Positions 55,386 to 63,910 of a DNA stretch of 64,000 nt are shown in pieces; position 1 is the first letter of the stretch, and every line of letters begins with the position of its first letter. Origin of the DNA: Hirschia sp964352025 (GTDB lineage Bacteria; Pseudomonadota; Alphaproteobacteria; Caulobacterales; Hyphomonadaceae); assembly GCA_964352025.1 (NCBI GenBank), contig CAYGPZ010000006.1, forward strand, positions 74,265 to 138,264, in the 5' to 3' direction. The position numbers and the translations under genes are program-made. The notes under the pieces are model-generated. The model searched no databases and was not told where the DNA came from. It was given only the letters and a program-made list of their open reading frames with translations.

Positions 55386-57520
55386 GTGATCCAACAGTAG
55401 ATGACTGGAAAGCGCTTGCAGCAAAAGAACTACGCGGGCGCGACCTAGACGATCTTACCGTAAATACACCTGAAGGCATCGACCTCAAGCCTATATACAC
55501 TAAAGAAGATGTTCCTGAGGGTATTGGAAAAGAACTTCCGGGATTTGGACCGTATACACGCGGCGTCCGTGCATCAATGTATGCCAACCGCCCGTGGACC
55601 ATTCGCCAATATGCTGGGTTTTCTACGGCCGAAGAAAGCAATAAATTCTACCGGAAAAACCTTCAGGCTGGTCAAAAAGGCCTCTCTGTTGCGTTTGATC
55701 TAGCCACTCACCGTGGATATGACTCAGATCACCCACGTGTTGAAGGCGATGTTGGTAAAGCAGGTGTTGCGATAGATTCCGTTGAGGACATGAAAATCCT
55801 TTTCGACGGCATTCCATTGGATGAGATGTCAGTTTCAATGACAATGAATGGTGCCGTCATTCCTGTCCTTGCAATGTATATTGTTGCTGGTGAAGAACAG
55901 GGCGTTGATAAAGCCAAATTATCAGGAACGATACAAAACGACATCCTCAAAGAATTCATGGTGCGGAACACCTTTATTTATCCGCCCGAGCCAAGTATGA
56001 AGATCATTGGGGATATTATTGAATATACATCCCAGGAGATGCCTAAGTTCAATTCTATTTCTATCTCCGGCTACCACATGCAGGAAGCTGGCTCCACACT
56101 AGCGCAGGAGCTAGCGTTTACGCTTGCAGACGGCATGGAATATGTTCGTGCAGCAAAGAATAAAGGTCTGGACGTAGATGCGTTTGCCGGACGCCTATCT
56201 TTCTTTTTCTGTATCGGCATGAACATTTTCATGGAAGCCGCAAAATTGAGAGCAGCGCGTCAGATATGGTCGAAAATAATGACCGACCTCGGCGCTAAAT
56301 CCGAGCGCTCAAAAATGCTAAGAACACACTGTCAGACATCAGGTGTTTCCCTTACCGAGCAAGACCCGTACAACAACGTCGTGCGTACAGCTTACGAGGC
56401 GCTAGCAGCGGTCTTAGGCGGCACACAATCTTTGCACACGAACAGCTTTGATGAGGCTATTGCTCTTCCAACAGAGTTCTCAGCACGTATCGCTAGAAAC
56501 ACTCAGCTAATTCTGCAAAACGAGACTGGTGTAACGGATGTTGTAGACCCACTAGGTGGCTCTTACTATGTCGAAGCACTGACTCAAGGACTCGTCGATC
56601 AAGCATGGGAAATGATCGAGGAAATCGAAGCCGAAGGTGGAATGACCAAGGCTATTGAAAAAGGTATTCCTAAACTCAAGATCGAAGAAGCTGCAGCGAA
56701 ACGCCAAGCACGAGTTGACCAAGGTGAAGACGTCATTATCGGCGTAAACAAGTATCGTTTGGAAGATGAAGATCCAATCGACATCTTGGAAATTGATAAT
56801 GCCGCGGTCCGAAAAAGTCAGATTGCTCGCCTCAAGAAAATAAAAGCGTCTAGAAACAAAAAGGCATGCTCAGAAACACTCGAAAATCTTACAAAAATCG
56901 CTAAATCAGGCGATGGGAACCTTTTGGATGCGGCTGTTGAGTGTGCACGTGCTAGAGCTACTCTAGGTGAGATCTCTGATGCTATGGAAGTCGCATTTGA
57001 TCGCCACAAACCGGTCACACGCGTAATTAAAGGCGTTTATTCAGATGCTTATAAAGATGATCCCATCTACAAGAATGTCCAAAGCAAGATAGAAGATTAT
57101 TCTGCCAAAAACGATAAAAAGCCTCATATTTTGATCGCTAAAATGGGTCAAGACGGCCACGATCGTGGTGCCAAAGTCGTAGCAACTGCTTTTTCCGATC
57201 TGGGCTTTGTTGTTGATATGACTGACTTATTTTCTACGCCACATGAAACAGCTGAACTCGCGATTTCTCTAAGCGTAGATTCTATCGGTGTTTCTTCATT
57301 GGCAGCAGGACACAAGACTCTTGTTCCTGAGTTGATAGAAGCATTAAAATCGCTTGGTAGAGAAGACATAAAAATATTTGTCGGCGGCGTCATTCCTGAA
57401 CAAGATTATGATTTCTTGAAGGCGTGTGGCGTGTCCGCAATATTTGGTCCGGGTACAAATGTACTAGAGGCAGCAGACGCTGTTCTTGCAGACCTGTCAG
57501 GGCTGCTGAGAAACAGATAA
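55382..57520 (+). CDS. scpA: Methylmalonyl-CoA mutase
   Basis: Adenosylcobalamin enzyme that isomerises methylmalonyl-CoA to succinyl-CoA, completing propionate entry to the TCA cycle. The 712-residue product is the single-chain large-subunit type with TIRQYAGFSTAEESNKFYR, SVSMTMNGAVIPVLAMYI, SGYHMQEAGSTLAQELAFT, NVVRTAYEALAAVLGGTQSLHTNSFDEA-type segments and a C-terminal B12 domain whose MGQDGHDRGAK holds the lower-ligand His593. It overlaps pccA by 4 bp. No methylmalonyl-CoA epimerase or MeaB gene is in this window, so those steps must be encoded elsewhere. Confidence 0.96.
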   Translation: MSDPTVDDWKALAAKELRGRDLDDLTVNTPEGIDLKPIYTKEDVPEGIGKELPGFGPYTRGVRASMYANRPWTIRQYAGFSTAEESNKFYRKNLQAGQKGLSVAFDLATHRGYDSDHPRVEGDVGKAGVAIDSVEDMKILFDGIPLDEMSVSMTMNGAVIPVLAMYIVAGEEQGVDKAKLSGTIQNDILKEFMVRNTFIYPPEPSMKIIGDIIEYTSQEMPKFNSISISGYHMQEAGSTLAQELAFTLADGMEYVRAAKNKGLDVDAFAGRLSFFFCIGMNIFMEAAKLRAARQIWSKIMTDLGAKSERSKMLRTHCQTSGVSLTEQDPYNNVVRTAYEALAAVLGGTQSLHTNSFDEAIALPTEFSARIARNTQLILQNETGVTDVVDPLGGSYYVEALTQGLVDQAWEMIEEIEAEGGMTKAIEKGIPKLKIEEAAAKRQARVDQGEDVIIGVNKYRLEDEDPIDILEIDNAAVRKSQIARLKKIKASRNKKACSETLENLTKIAKSGDGNLLDAAVECARARATLGEISDAMEVAFDRHKPVTRVIKGVYSDAYKDDPIYKNVQSKIEDYSAKNDKKPHILIAKMGQDGHDRGAKVVATAFSDLGFVVDMTDLFSTPHETAELAISLSVDSIGVSSLAAGHKTLVPELIEALKSLGREDIKIFVGGVIPEQDYDFLKACGVSAIFGPGTNVLEAADAVLADLSGLLRNR

Positions 57521-57532
57521 GCAAACAATACG

Positions 57533-57695
57533 GGGAGAGGGCTCCAGCCATAGCATGGACTAAGAGCTTTCTCCTCAGCCTAGCCGGGTAGATGAAACCG
57601 CCCAACATAGAGTGTAAGATGCTACCGGTGCAGATACAGTTCAATTACGCACCGGGAATGAAACTTCCGCCCAAACGCATAATCTATATTATGTG
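57533..57695. other. Structured, internally repeated intergenic segment of unknown function
   Basis: The 220-bp gap between convergent scpA and the MBL gene is rich in dyads. CCGGTGC (57625-57631) pairs with GCACCGG (57649-57655), and CATAAT (57678-57683) pairs with ATTATG (57688-57693). Two copies of a motif, CCGGG then ATGAAA then CCGCCC, lie at 57584-57603 and 57652-57672, 68 bp apart. No open frame of note fills it, and no known riboswitch, SRP RNA or tmRNA pattern is recognised. It may be a terminator region, a small RNA gene or a dispersed intergenic repeat. Confidence 0.5.
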
Positions 57696-57740
57696 AAATT
57701 TGACATTTAAACAGATTGAAAACAAGGACCCTAGGGAGTC

Positions 57741-58541
57741 TTATACGGCTAACTCCATTCCGTCGTAAGCAGGCACGATATGACTTGGTAATTTGTCACG
57801 CAAACGCTTGTAATCCATATCAATATGCAAATTTGTGAGTACGGCCAACTTGGGCTTAATTCGCTCTATCCACGACAATGCGAGATCTAAATGAGCATGC
57901 GATGGATGGGCTGTATAACGCAAAGCATCTACTATTAGCGTATCCACGCCCTCTAAAGCTGCTAGCGTGTCTTCAGGCAGCCCAACAGTATCATTACAGT
58001 ATGCAATTGGCCCTATTCGAAACCCTAGTGAGCGAATACGCCCATGATCCTGGTCCAATGGAAGAAACTCAACCTTTCCCCCACTACCATCAATCACAAC
58101 AGGTTCACTAATCTTTATATCGGGCTGTTTATCCAATATAGGCGGATAATCTCCACTTCCTTCAAAGCAATATCGAAATTTGGAAACCAATGTATTGCGG
58201 GTTGGCTCGTCCATGTAGATCGGAACACGCTTCTTATTCGTGTAAGCTAAGGCCCTTAAGTCGTCTATGCCATGGGATTGGTCGGCATGGTCGTGCGTGT
58301 ATATCACCGCATCAAGTGACTTCACATTCGCTGCTAATAATTGTTCTCTCATATCAGGTGATGTATCTACAAGAACTTGTGTCGGCTCAGATACGTCGTC
58401 AGACCATTGCCTCACAAGAATTGAACACCTGGAACGCTTGTTTTTTGGCTCTAGCGGATCACAATCCCCCCAGTCACCATTGATACGCGGTACGCCGCCC
58501 GACGATCCACACCCCAAAATACGAACCTGTAATTTGCCCAT
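57741..58541 (-). CDS. MBL-fold metal-dependent hydrolase (PhnP-like)
   Basis: Metallo-beta-lactamase-fold hydrolase resembling the PhnP phosphodiesterase. The 266-residue product starts with the PhnP-type GCGSSGGVPRINGDWGDCDP and has the metal motif IYTHDHADQSHGIDDLRAL (His-x-His-x-Asp-His-like) near residue 80, with further ligands around DQDHGRI and HPSHAHLDLALSW. The natural substrate is not known. It shares one base with tatD (TAATG), and the tatD-MBL pair is a conserved alphaproteobacterial arrangement. Confidence 0.88.
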   Translation of the reverse strand: MGKLQVRILGCGSSGGVPRINGDWGDCDPLEPKNKRSRCSILVRQWSDDVSEPTQVLVDTSPDMREQLLAANVKSLDAVIYTHDHADQSHGIDDLRALAYTNKKRVPIYMDEPTRNTLVSKFRYCFEGSGDYPPILDKQPDIKISEPVVIDGSGGKVEFLPLDQDHGRIRSLGFRIGPIAYCNDTVGLPEDTLAALEGVDTLIVDALRYTAHPSHAHLDLALSWIERIKPKLAVLTNLHIDMDYKRLRDKLPSHIVPAYDGMELAV

Positions 58542-59326
58542 TAGCTAGTCCGTCCAAATAATCTAAGACAGTTATCAGTCGTCAATTGTGCTGTTTCTTC
58601 AATGCTAAGCCCTCTCAGGTCAGCAAACGCCTTACACACCTCTGTCAGATAAGCTGGCTCATTTCTACGGCCTCTGTATGGCGTTGGCGCAAGATAAGGA
58701 CAATCTGTTTCTAAAATAACTCTATCTAGAGGCATTTCCATTGCCACAGCTCGCACATCATCTGCCTTCTTAAATGAAACAATGCCTGATATAGAAAAAT
58801 ATGCATCCAGCGCCATAGCGCGCTTGGCTAGTTCCATGCCCGACGTATAACAATGCATTAAAGGCTGGAATTTCCCTTTTTTCATCTCAGCTTCTAATAT
58901 ATCACCCATCAATTCATCAGCTTCACGAGAATGAACAATAAGTGGCAACCCAATTTCCCTTGCTGCGGCGATATGTTTGATGAATGACTCTTTTTGAAGC
59001 TCAATATCGCTATACCCATAGTGCAGGTCTAAACCCGTCTCACCAATACCGCATACTTTAAGGTCGGCGGCCCTCTCGATCAAATCAGCACTCGTCAATT
59101 GAGCGTATTCTTTAGCATAATGCGGATGCACACCAACTGAGCACCACATATCCTCATTGTCATCGGTAAGTGCTTTGATAACTGGATAGTTTTCAAGTTT
59201 ATCGCATATTGAAATAAAACGAGTTACACCAGCTTCACGCGCACGCGCTAACACCTCTTGGCGGTCCTCTTCATATTGCTCGCCATGAAGGTTTATATGG
59301 CTGTCAAACAATATCGGTTTAGTCAT
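58541..59326 (-). CDS. tatD: TatD-family metal-dependent nuclease
   Basis: TIM-barrel metallo-hydrolase of the TatD DNase family. The 261-residue product has DSHINLHGEQYEEDRQEVLARA at the N-terminus, ETGLDLHYGYSD, LIVHSREADELMGDIL, MHCYTSG and RVILETDCPYLAP. The first metal motif is HIN instead of the usual HxH of YcfH-type relatives; E. coli TatD itself has GVN here, so this looks intermediate. It overlaps holB by 4 bp. The related metG gene, found between holB and tatD in many alphaproteobacteria, is absent. Confidence 0.9.
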   Translation of the reverse strand: MTKPILFDSHINLHGEQYEEDRQEVLARAREAGVTRFISICDKLENYPVIKALTDDNEDMWCSVGVHPHYAKEYAQLTSADLIERAADLKVCGIGETGLDLHYGYSDIELQKESFIKHIAAAREIGLPLIVHSREADELMGDILEAEMKKGKFQPLMHCYTSGMELAKRAMALDAYFSISGIVSFKKADDVRAVAMEMPLDRVILETDCPYLAPTPYRGRRNEPAYLTEVCKAFADLRGLSIEETAQLTTDNCLRLFGRTS

Positions 59327-60297
59327 TTATATAATCGTCCTGTGCGCTGCAATTGCATAACAGCATTTGCAACAGCTTGTGATTTGTCTTGATTCAAAGC
59401 TTTAGTTTCAGCCGCCAGCGCAATAAGGTTTTCATGTGTTTGCGCCCATTCACCTGCTGCCAATGGATTATCAGTTCGTTTTGCTGATTGATATGCAAAA
59501 TTACACAAAGAATGGAAGGCAGCATCAAAGCTATCCGGAGATTTAGAGGCAGACGAAAGCATTTCAGATAATTGTTTAAAATCCAGACTTCCAATCCGAG
59601 AAACCGCATTTCTAGCTGTCCTAGCCGCCGCGCGCGCCTCTGCAGACTTCAGCTTAAGCGCTTTTCCAGGAAGCCCAGGAGCGTAACTGAGTGCATCACG
59701 TGCATCTGACTGCTCCAACCCTGCACCTACAAGTGCTTTAACAGCTTCGTCTTCGGCCAATGATCCTAACTTCAAACTTCTACAGCGACTCTTTATCGTC
59801 GGAAGAACCTGTGCTTCACCGTGTACAACAAGTATAATAAGTGACTGAGGCGGCGGCTCTTCCAGTGTTTTCAAAAGCGCGTTTTCACCATTGCGGTTCA
59901 TTTCATCTAACGCATCAATAATAGCTATTCTCCAACCACCCATTGCTGGCCGTAGGGAGAAAAACTTCGTCAGATCGCGGATAGAAGAAACTGGTATTTC
60001 AGCTTTTTGCTTGCCCTTGTCATCAAACGGACGTTGCACGACCCGTAAATCAGGGTGTGAATTATTTATAATGAGATGAGCAGTATGGTCGTCCGACTGT
60101 ATATTCAGACTGTCTCGGTGTCCTGACAAAAGCGCTGCAGCAAACTGCAAAGCCAATCTATATTTGCCAACACCTCTTGGACCGGAAAACATCCATCCGT
60201 GATGCATACGGCCCGATTGCAAAGCCTCCAACAGCTCTGACTGAGCATCTAAATGCCCCTGAACTGGTCCAAATGACAGGTCTTTCTCATAACTCAT
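59323..60297 (-). CDS. holB: DNA polymerase III delta' subunit
   Basis: AAA+ clamp-loader subunit that works with DnaX and HolA. The 324-residue product has LLEALQSGRMHHGWMFSGPRGVGKYRLAL (P-loop near residue 38) and NGENALLKTLEEPPPQSLIILVVH, then SRCRSLKL near residue 170. The zinc-binding cysteines of the E. coli protein are missing, as in other alphaproteobacterial HolB proteins. Four-base overlaps with tmk and tatD indicate one operon. Confidence 0.93.
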   Translation of the reverse strand: MSYEKDLSFGPVQGHLDAQSELLEALQSGRMHHGWMFSGPRGVGKYRLALQFAAALLSGHRDSLNIQSDDHTAHLIINNSHPDLRVVQRPFDDKGKQKAEIPVSSIRDLTKFFSLRPAMGGWRIAIIDALDEMNRNGENALLKTLEEPPPQSLIILVVHGEAQVLPTIKSRCRSLKLGSLAEDEAVKALVGAGLEQSDARDALSYAPGLPGKALKLKSAEARAAARTARNAVSRIGSLDFKQLSEMLSSASKSPDSFDAAFHSLCNFAYQSAKRTDNPLAAGEWAQTHENLIALAAETKALNQDKSQAVANAVMQLQRTGRLYK

Positions 60298-60929
60298 GAG
60301 AAGCCAACTTGACTGTTAATGGCATTTACGGCCGCTTCAGTTACTAGGTCTGCCTTCTGCGAAGCATCAATTAAACTGCATCTACTCAAATTGTTTTGAG
60401 CAATATTGAGAAATGCCTGACGTACTTTTTCGTGGAATATTTGAGGTTTCTTTTCAAAAACATCCTCAGGACCGTTTCTGGTCTGTCTACGCTTTGCTGC
60501 TTCTGAAAGTTCCATGTCCAGAATTAGCGTCAAATCAGGTTGATGATTATCGACTATTATTTCATCGAGCGTATCTATCACCGAAGCAGAAACACCTCCG
60601 GCGACTTCTTGGTATGCACGTGTCGAGTCTGTGAACCTATCACATATGACCCATTTTCCTTGCTTTAACGCAGGTACAATAACATTCTCAAGATGATCTC
60701 TTCGAGCTGCAAAAAACAGTAAAGTTTGACTCGTCGCAGACCAATTTACGTCCCCAGGTGGATTTAAAATCAGAGAGCGAATGGTTTCAGCTCCAACTGT
60801 TCCACCGGGCTCTCTAGTCAATACAGACTGTATCCCTTTGCTCAGCAGAACCGACTGAAGGTTTTTCGCGAGCGTTGACTTCCCAACGCCTTCACCGCCT
60901 TCGAGTGTTATGAACTTACCTTCTTGCAT
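60294..60929 (-). CDS. tmk: Thymidylate kinase
   Basis: Phosphorylates dTMP to dTDP. The 211-residue product has the P-loop LEGGEGVGKSTLAKNL (about residues 9-24), the TREPGGTVGAE motif near residue 39, and DRFTDSTRAYQEVAGG near residue 97 with the DR(Y/F) signature. LID-type Arg residues are in AKRRQTRNGPEDVFE. It overlaps holB by 4 bp and follows dacA after 5 bp. Confidence 0.96.
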   Translation of the reverse strand: MQEGKFITLEGGEGVGKSTLAKNLQSVLLSKGIQSVLTREPGGTVGAETIRSLILNPPGDVNWSATSQTLLFFAARRDHLENVIVPALKQGKWVICDRFTDSTRAYQEVAGGVSASVIDTLDEIIVDNHQPDLTLILDMELSEAAKRRQTRNGPEDVFEKKPQIFHEKVRQAFLNIAQNNLSRCSLIDASQKADLVTEAAVNAINSQVGFS

Positions 60930-60934
60930 GAGCT

Positions 60935-62077
60935 TTAGCCGCCAAATCCGATGCCTACTAATGCACGTTCAAACAAGCTCATCTTAGCAACAGACTTTGC
61001 AACAACAGCATTTGTTGTCTGCGTTTCCATATCAGGCGCTGTCACAATAATTTTCCCTACGACATCACCTTCGTTTAGAGGAGCATTAAGAGGGCCATCG
61101 TAAACGACCTCAACTTTGATATCGCGGATTGAATCAGCATGTAGCGCAGCTTTGACCAATTCTGTCGACTTCAATGGGATTGTTTTAGTTTTCCCCAGAT
61201 AGACTACTGCTTCACCGACGATCTGATCTGGCTGGACAACTTCGGCAACTTTAAAATCTACAAATGCTGCACGCATAACACGCCTTGCTTCCGACGCACG
61301 ATCTGCTTTTGATTCTAATCCATTGAGCACAATGATACGTCGTTTTCCATCACGCACGGCTGATCCGACTAACCCATAGCCTGATATTTCAAGATGCCCC
61401 GTTTTTAGACCATCCGCTCCATTTACTTCACCTAAAAGAGGGTTCCTGTTTGGTTGGCGAATACCATTCCAAGTGAATTCTTTTTCTGCGTACAAGCTAT
61501 AATATTCTGGAAAGTCCGTGATTGAAAGATAGGCCAGCTTTGCTAGATCCGCTGCGCTTATCCTGTGGTTTTCAGAATAGAGGCCTGTAGGGTTCTCAAA
61601 TTTGGCACTTTCCAACCCAAGCTCCTGAGCTCTGCGTGTCATTTCCTCAGCAAAGGCTTCTTGAGATCCGCTGATGTTCTCAGCGAGTACAATACAGGCA
61701 TCATTACCGGATTGTATGATGACGCCTCTCAGGAGGTCTCTGACGGATACTTTAGAGCCTAACTCAAGGAACATCGTTGAACCGCCTGAAGCAGCCCCAC
61801 CTTCACGCCAAGCCGTCTCAGAAACCAAGAATTCGTCATCAAGCGACAACCGGCCATCTCTTATCCGCTCAAACACGACATACGCCGTCATGATTTTGGT
61901 CATAGATGCTGGTATAAAGGGGACATCTCCATCTTTGGAGTAGAGCGCCAATCCAGTATCAGCATCCATAATATACGCGTAATCGGCTTTCGTATTCAGC
62001 ACATCTGCTGTCGCAACTGAACTTAACCCCGTTATAAGAAGGGAAGATGTCGCCAATAAAGCGGTAATAATGCGCAT
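60935..62077 (-). CDS. dacA: D-alanyl-D-alanine carboxypeptidase (DacA/PBP5-6 family)
   Basis: Periplasmic low-molecular-weight penicillin-binding protein that trims the terminal D-Ala from peptidoglycan side chains. The 380-residue product has a signal peptide (MRIITALLATSSLLITGLSS, likely cleavage near VATA-D at 24-25), the catalytic SxxK as Ser58-Lys61 (PASMTKIM), SxN as Ser123-Asn125 (QSGND) and KTG at 225-227. A C-terminal PBP5-type beta domain follows. I chose the ATG at 62077 with AGAGG upstream; a longer in-frame start adds 25 residues that break the signal peptide. Confidence 0.95.
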   Translation of the reverse strand: MRIITALLATSSLLITGLSSVATADVLNTKADYAYIMDADTGLALYSKDGDVPFIPASMTKIMTAYVVFERIRDGRLSLDDEFLVSETAWREGGAASGGSTMFLELGSKVSVRDLLRGVIIQSGNDACIVLAENISGSQEAFAEEMTRRAQELGLESAKFENPTGLYSENHRISAADLAKLAYLSITDFPEYYSLYAEKEFTWNGIRQPNRNPLLGEVNGADGLKTGHLEISGYGLVGSAVRDGKRRIIVLNGLESKADRASEARRVMRAAFVDFKVAEVVQPDQIVGEAVVYLGKTKTIPLKSTELVKAALHADSIRDIKVEVVYDGPLNAPLNEGDVVGKIIVTAPDMETQTTNAVVAKSVAKMSLFERALVGIGFGG

Positions 62078-62151
62078 AGAAAACCTCTTTCTCAATCGGT
62101 AGCAAGCTAACGATAGATACAACTGAATCGCGTACAGTTCTTTATGGCACA

Positions 62152-62191
62152 CAAAACAGTTCAGCTGGAAACGTCAATGTTCCCAGCTGAA
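62152..62191 (-). terminator. Rho-independent terminator after rlpA
   Basis: TTCAGCTGG (62160-62168) pairs with CCAGCTGAA (62183-62191); the stem extends through AAC/GTT to about 13 bp with one G-U pair when read on the minus strand, loop of 6 bases. On the minus strand TGTTTTGTG follows. It separates rlpA from dacA. Confidence 0.68.
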
Positions 62192-62218
62192 AGAAGAGGT
62201 ATTTTGTCGAAAATCTGA

Positions 62219-63568
62219 CTAGTTTGACACAATCAACGCATCAAAACCGTTTGCGGACAAGTTTCGCTTTAATTGAGTAGCTTGTTGCCTAGACGAAAGG
62301 TTTCCAAGATAAACTTTGAAAATATCTCTTCCATTGATCCGCGTTTCTTTGACAAAGACTTTTCCGTAGGGATGAAGTTTCGCCCTTAGTTGATGCGCGT
62401 TAGACAGTTCACCGAATGCACCTAATTGAAGCAAATATCCTCCGGTAGACAGGTGGTGACTATTACTCGGCTTTGGAGCACGCAACGCAGGCAGCGCTTG
62501 AGGTGCAGGACGAGGTACCTTAAAGCTTGCATTCATAAGCTCGGGAGCTCTGCCTCTATCCGTTGCCAATGTCCTTTTTGCTTCCGCAACATACTTAGCA
62601 GGAACCGTGTTGTGAGCTTCTGGCGCAAAGCCCATATACTGGACACGCACCTTGGCAGTTCCGGTATCCTTATACCCAAGCACCGAAGCAGCATACTTTG
62701 ATAGATCTATAATACGATCATCTACGAATGGGCCTCTATCATTTATACGAACAACAACAGTGCGGCCATTTTCAATATTCGTAACACGCGCCAGACTTGG
62801 AATAGGTAAAGTTGGATGCGCAGCAGTTAGTGCGTTCTGGTCAAACGTTTCACCAACAGCTGACGCTTTACCGTGGAATTTAGGCCCATACCAAGATCCT
62901 ACGCCGACTTCATCATAGTTAGGTTCAGCGAATGGAACATACCAGCGGCCCTGAATTTCATAAGGCGCGCCTATTTTCTGCTTAGCATAGCCTCTAGGTG
63001 CTTCCGCAGCCAACATCACCTGTTTTTGGCGCACCTTACGCGGTTGACTGTGTTTGTCAGATACTTTTTGCGCGATATTGGAAACTGCTTGCCTCGTTGA
63101 ACGCGCAACGTTTGCACCTATTTGAGCAGCCGTCGCACGGGCATCAAAATCTCCGGGGGTCAATGCAGGGTCCCGCTTGATAAGTTTTGATCCCGATATT
63201 TTTTGAGCTTGCCCCAATGATACAGCAGATTTTGAAGACGAAAACGCCATAGGCTGAGCAGAAAAGCTAAGTTGCCGCGGTCCGTTCTGACCATATGCCA
63301 TATTAGGCTGATCAGGATATCGATATTCGACCCGCTTAGACCCGCCCTGCACCCTCGCAGATTGAACAGGCGCAGAAGCATATTGACGGTATTGAACCTT
63401 GGCCCCCGATGAGGGTTTAGATCCCGCAAAAGTTATTGGAGCTGGAGATGTGTTGTCAGCAACCGCAACAGGAACGGAAAGAATCAAAGCACTACCAACT
63501 GTACCCAACACAGCATATTTTATCATTCCAAGACGTATAACGTCTTGCTTAGAGGTGGCTATCGCCAT
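62219..63568 (-). CDS. rlpA: RlpA-like septal ring lytic transglycosylase with SPOR domain
   Basis: Envelope protein that cleaves denuded peptidoglycan glycan strands at the septum. The 449-residue product has an N-terminal signal-type hydrophobic segment (IKYAVLGTVGSALILSVPVAVA, about 16-37), a low-complexity basic stretch (about 40-200), the double-psi beta-barrel (VGVGSWYGPKFHGKASAVGETFD and ARVTNIENGRTVVVRINDRGPF, about 220-310) and a C-terminal SPOR domain (GGYLLQLGAFGELSNAHQLR to the end). No lipobox Cys is seen. Start is the ATG at 63568 after GGGAAGA; an ATG at 63526 would leave a shorter N-terminus. Confidence 0.92.
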   Translation of the reverse strand: MAIATSKQDVIRLGMIKYAVLGTVGSALILSVPVAVADNTSPAPITFAGSKPSSGAKVQYRQYASAPVQSARVQGGSKRVEYRYPDQPNMAYGQNGPRQLSFSAQPMAFSSSKSAVSLGQAQKISGSKLIKRDPALTPGDFDARATAAQIGANVARSTRQAVSNIAQKVSDKHSQPRKVRQKQVMLAAEAPRGYAKQKIGAPYEIQGRWYVPFAEPNYDEVGVGSWYGPKFHGKASAVGETFDQNALTAAHPTLPIPSLARVTNIENGRTVVVRINDRGPFVDDRIIDLSKYAASVLGYKDTGTAKVRVQYMGFAPEAHNTVPAKYVAEAKRTLATDRGRAPELMNASFKVPRPAPQALPALRAPKPSNSHHLSTGGYLLQLGAFGELSNAHQLRAKLHPYGKVFVKETRINGRDIFKVYLGNLSSRQQATQLKRNLSANGFDALIVSN

Positions 63569-63910
63569 GGTCTGGTCTTCCCTTTGTTTTAAAAGGTAAG
63601 CTCAAGATTTTTTCTTAAGCCTTCCGCTCTTTTGGCGGTTTATTGGATGCAAATTAGCAAACGAGCTTGTATTAATGATTAATTTTTCGACGAAATTTCG
63701 TAATGATTATGGTTACTTACCTGTTTACCTTAACGCTGTTCGAGATATTTTCAGATAAACAGGTTAACGCGAGAACCCACGAATTCCTGCGCTTTCGCGC
63801 CGTTTCATAGACGTTATGATTAACGCAAATCGAGCTATTTCAATTTTTTCTGAAAAAACTACACGATTTCCCTTTGCAAATAAAATTAGTTTATGTATGA
63901 ACAGCGCCTC
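63569..63910. other. 342-bp intergenic region between rlpA and tRNA-Ser
   Basis: The only gap longer than 300 bp. I see no coding frame. It is AT-rich and should hold the rlpA promoter (minus strand) and the tRNA promoter (plus strand). It contains a perfect 12-bp palindrome ACGAAATTTCGT at 63690-63701 and a 9-bp inverted repeat, ACCTGTTTA (63719-63727) with TAAACAGGT (63756-63764), spaced by 28 bases. Confidence 0.7.
63874..63901 (+). promoter_or_regulatory. Putative promoter of tRNA-Ser
   Basis: TTGCAA (63874-63879) and TATGAA (63896-63901) are spaced by 16 bp and resemble sigma-70 -35 and -10 elements. The expected transcription start would fall just upstream of the tRNA at 63911. Confidence 0.4.

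Noticed and set aside
57521..57740. Possible cobalamin riboswitch near methylmalonyl-CoA mutase
   Set aside because: The segment is downstream of scpA and between two convergent genes, so it cannot lead either of them. The conserved B12-box sequence was not found on either strand.
57521..57740. Glycine riboswitch, SRP RNA, RNase P RNA or tmRNA in the scpA-MBL gap
   Set aside because: The gap has a GGGAGAG-like start and tandem motifs, but none of the conserved core sequences of these RNAs (for example GGAAGCAGC of SRP RNA or GAGGAAAGTCC of RNase P) could be found.
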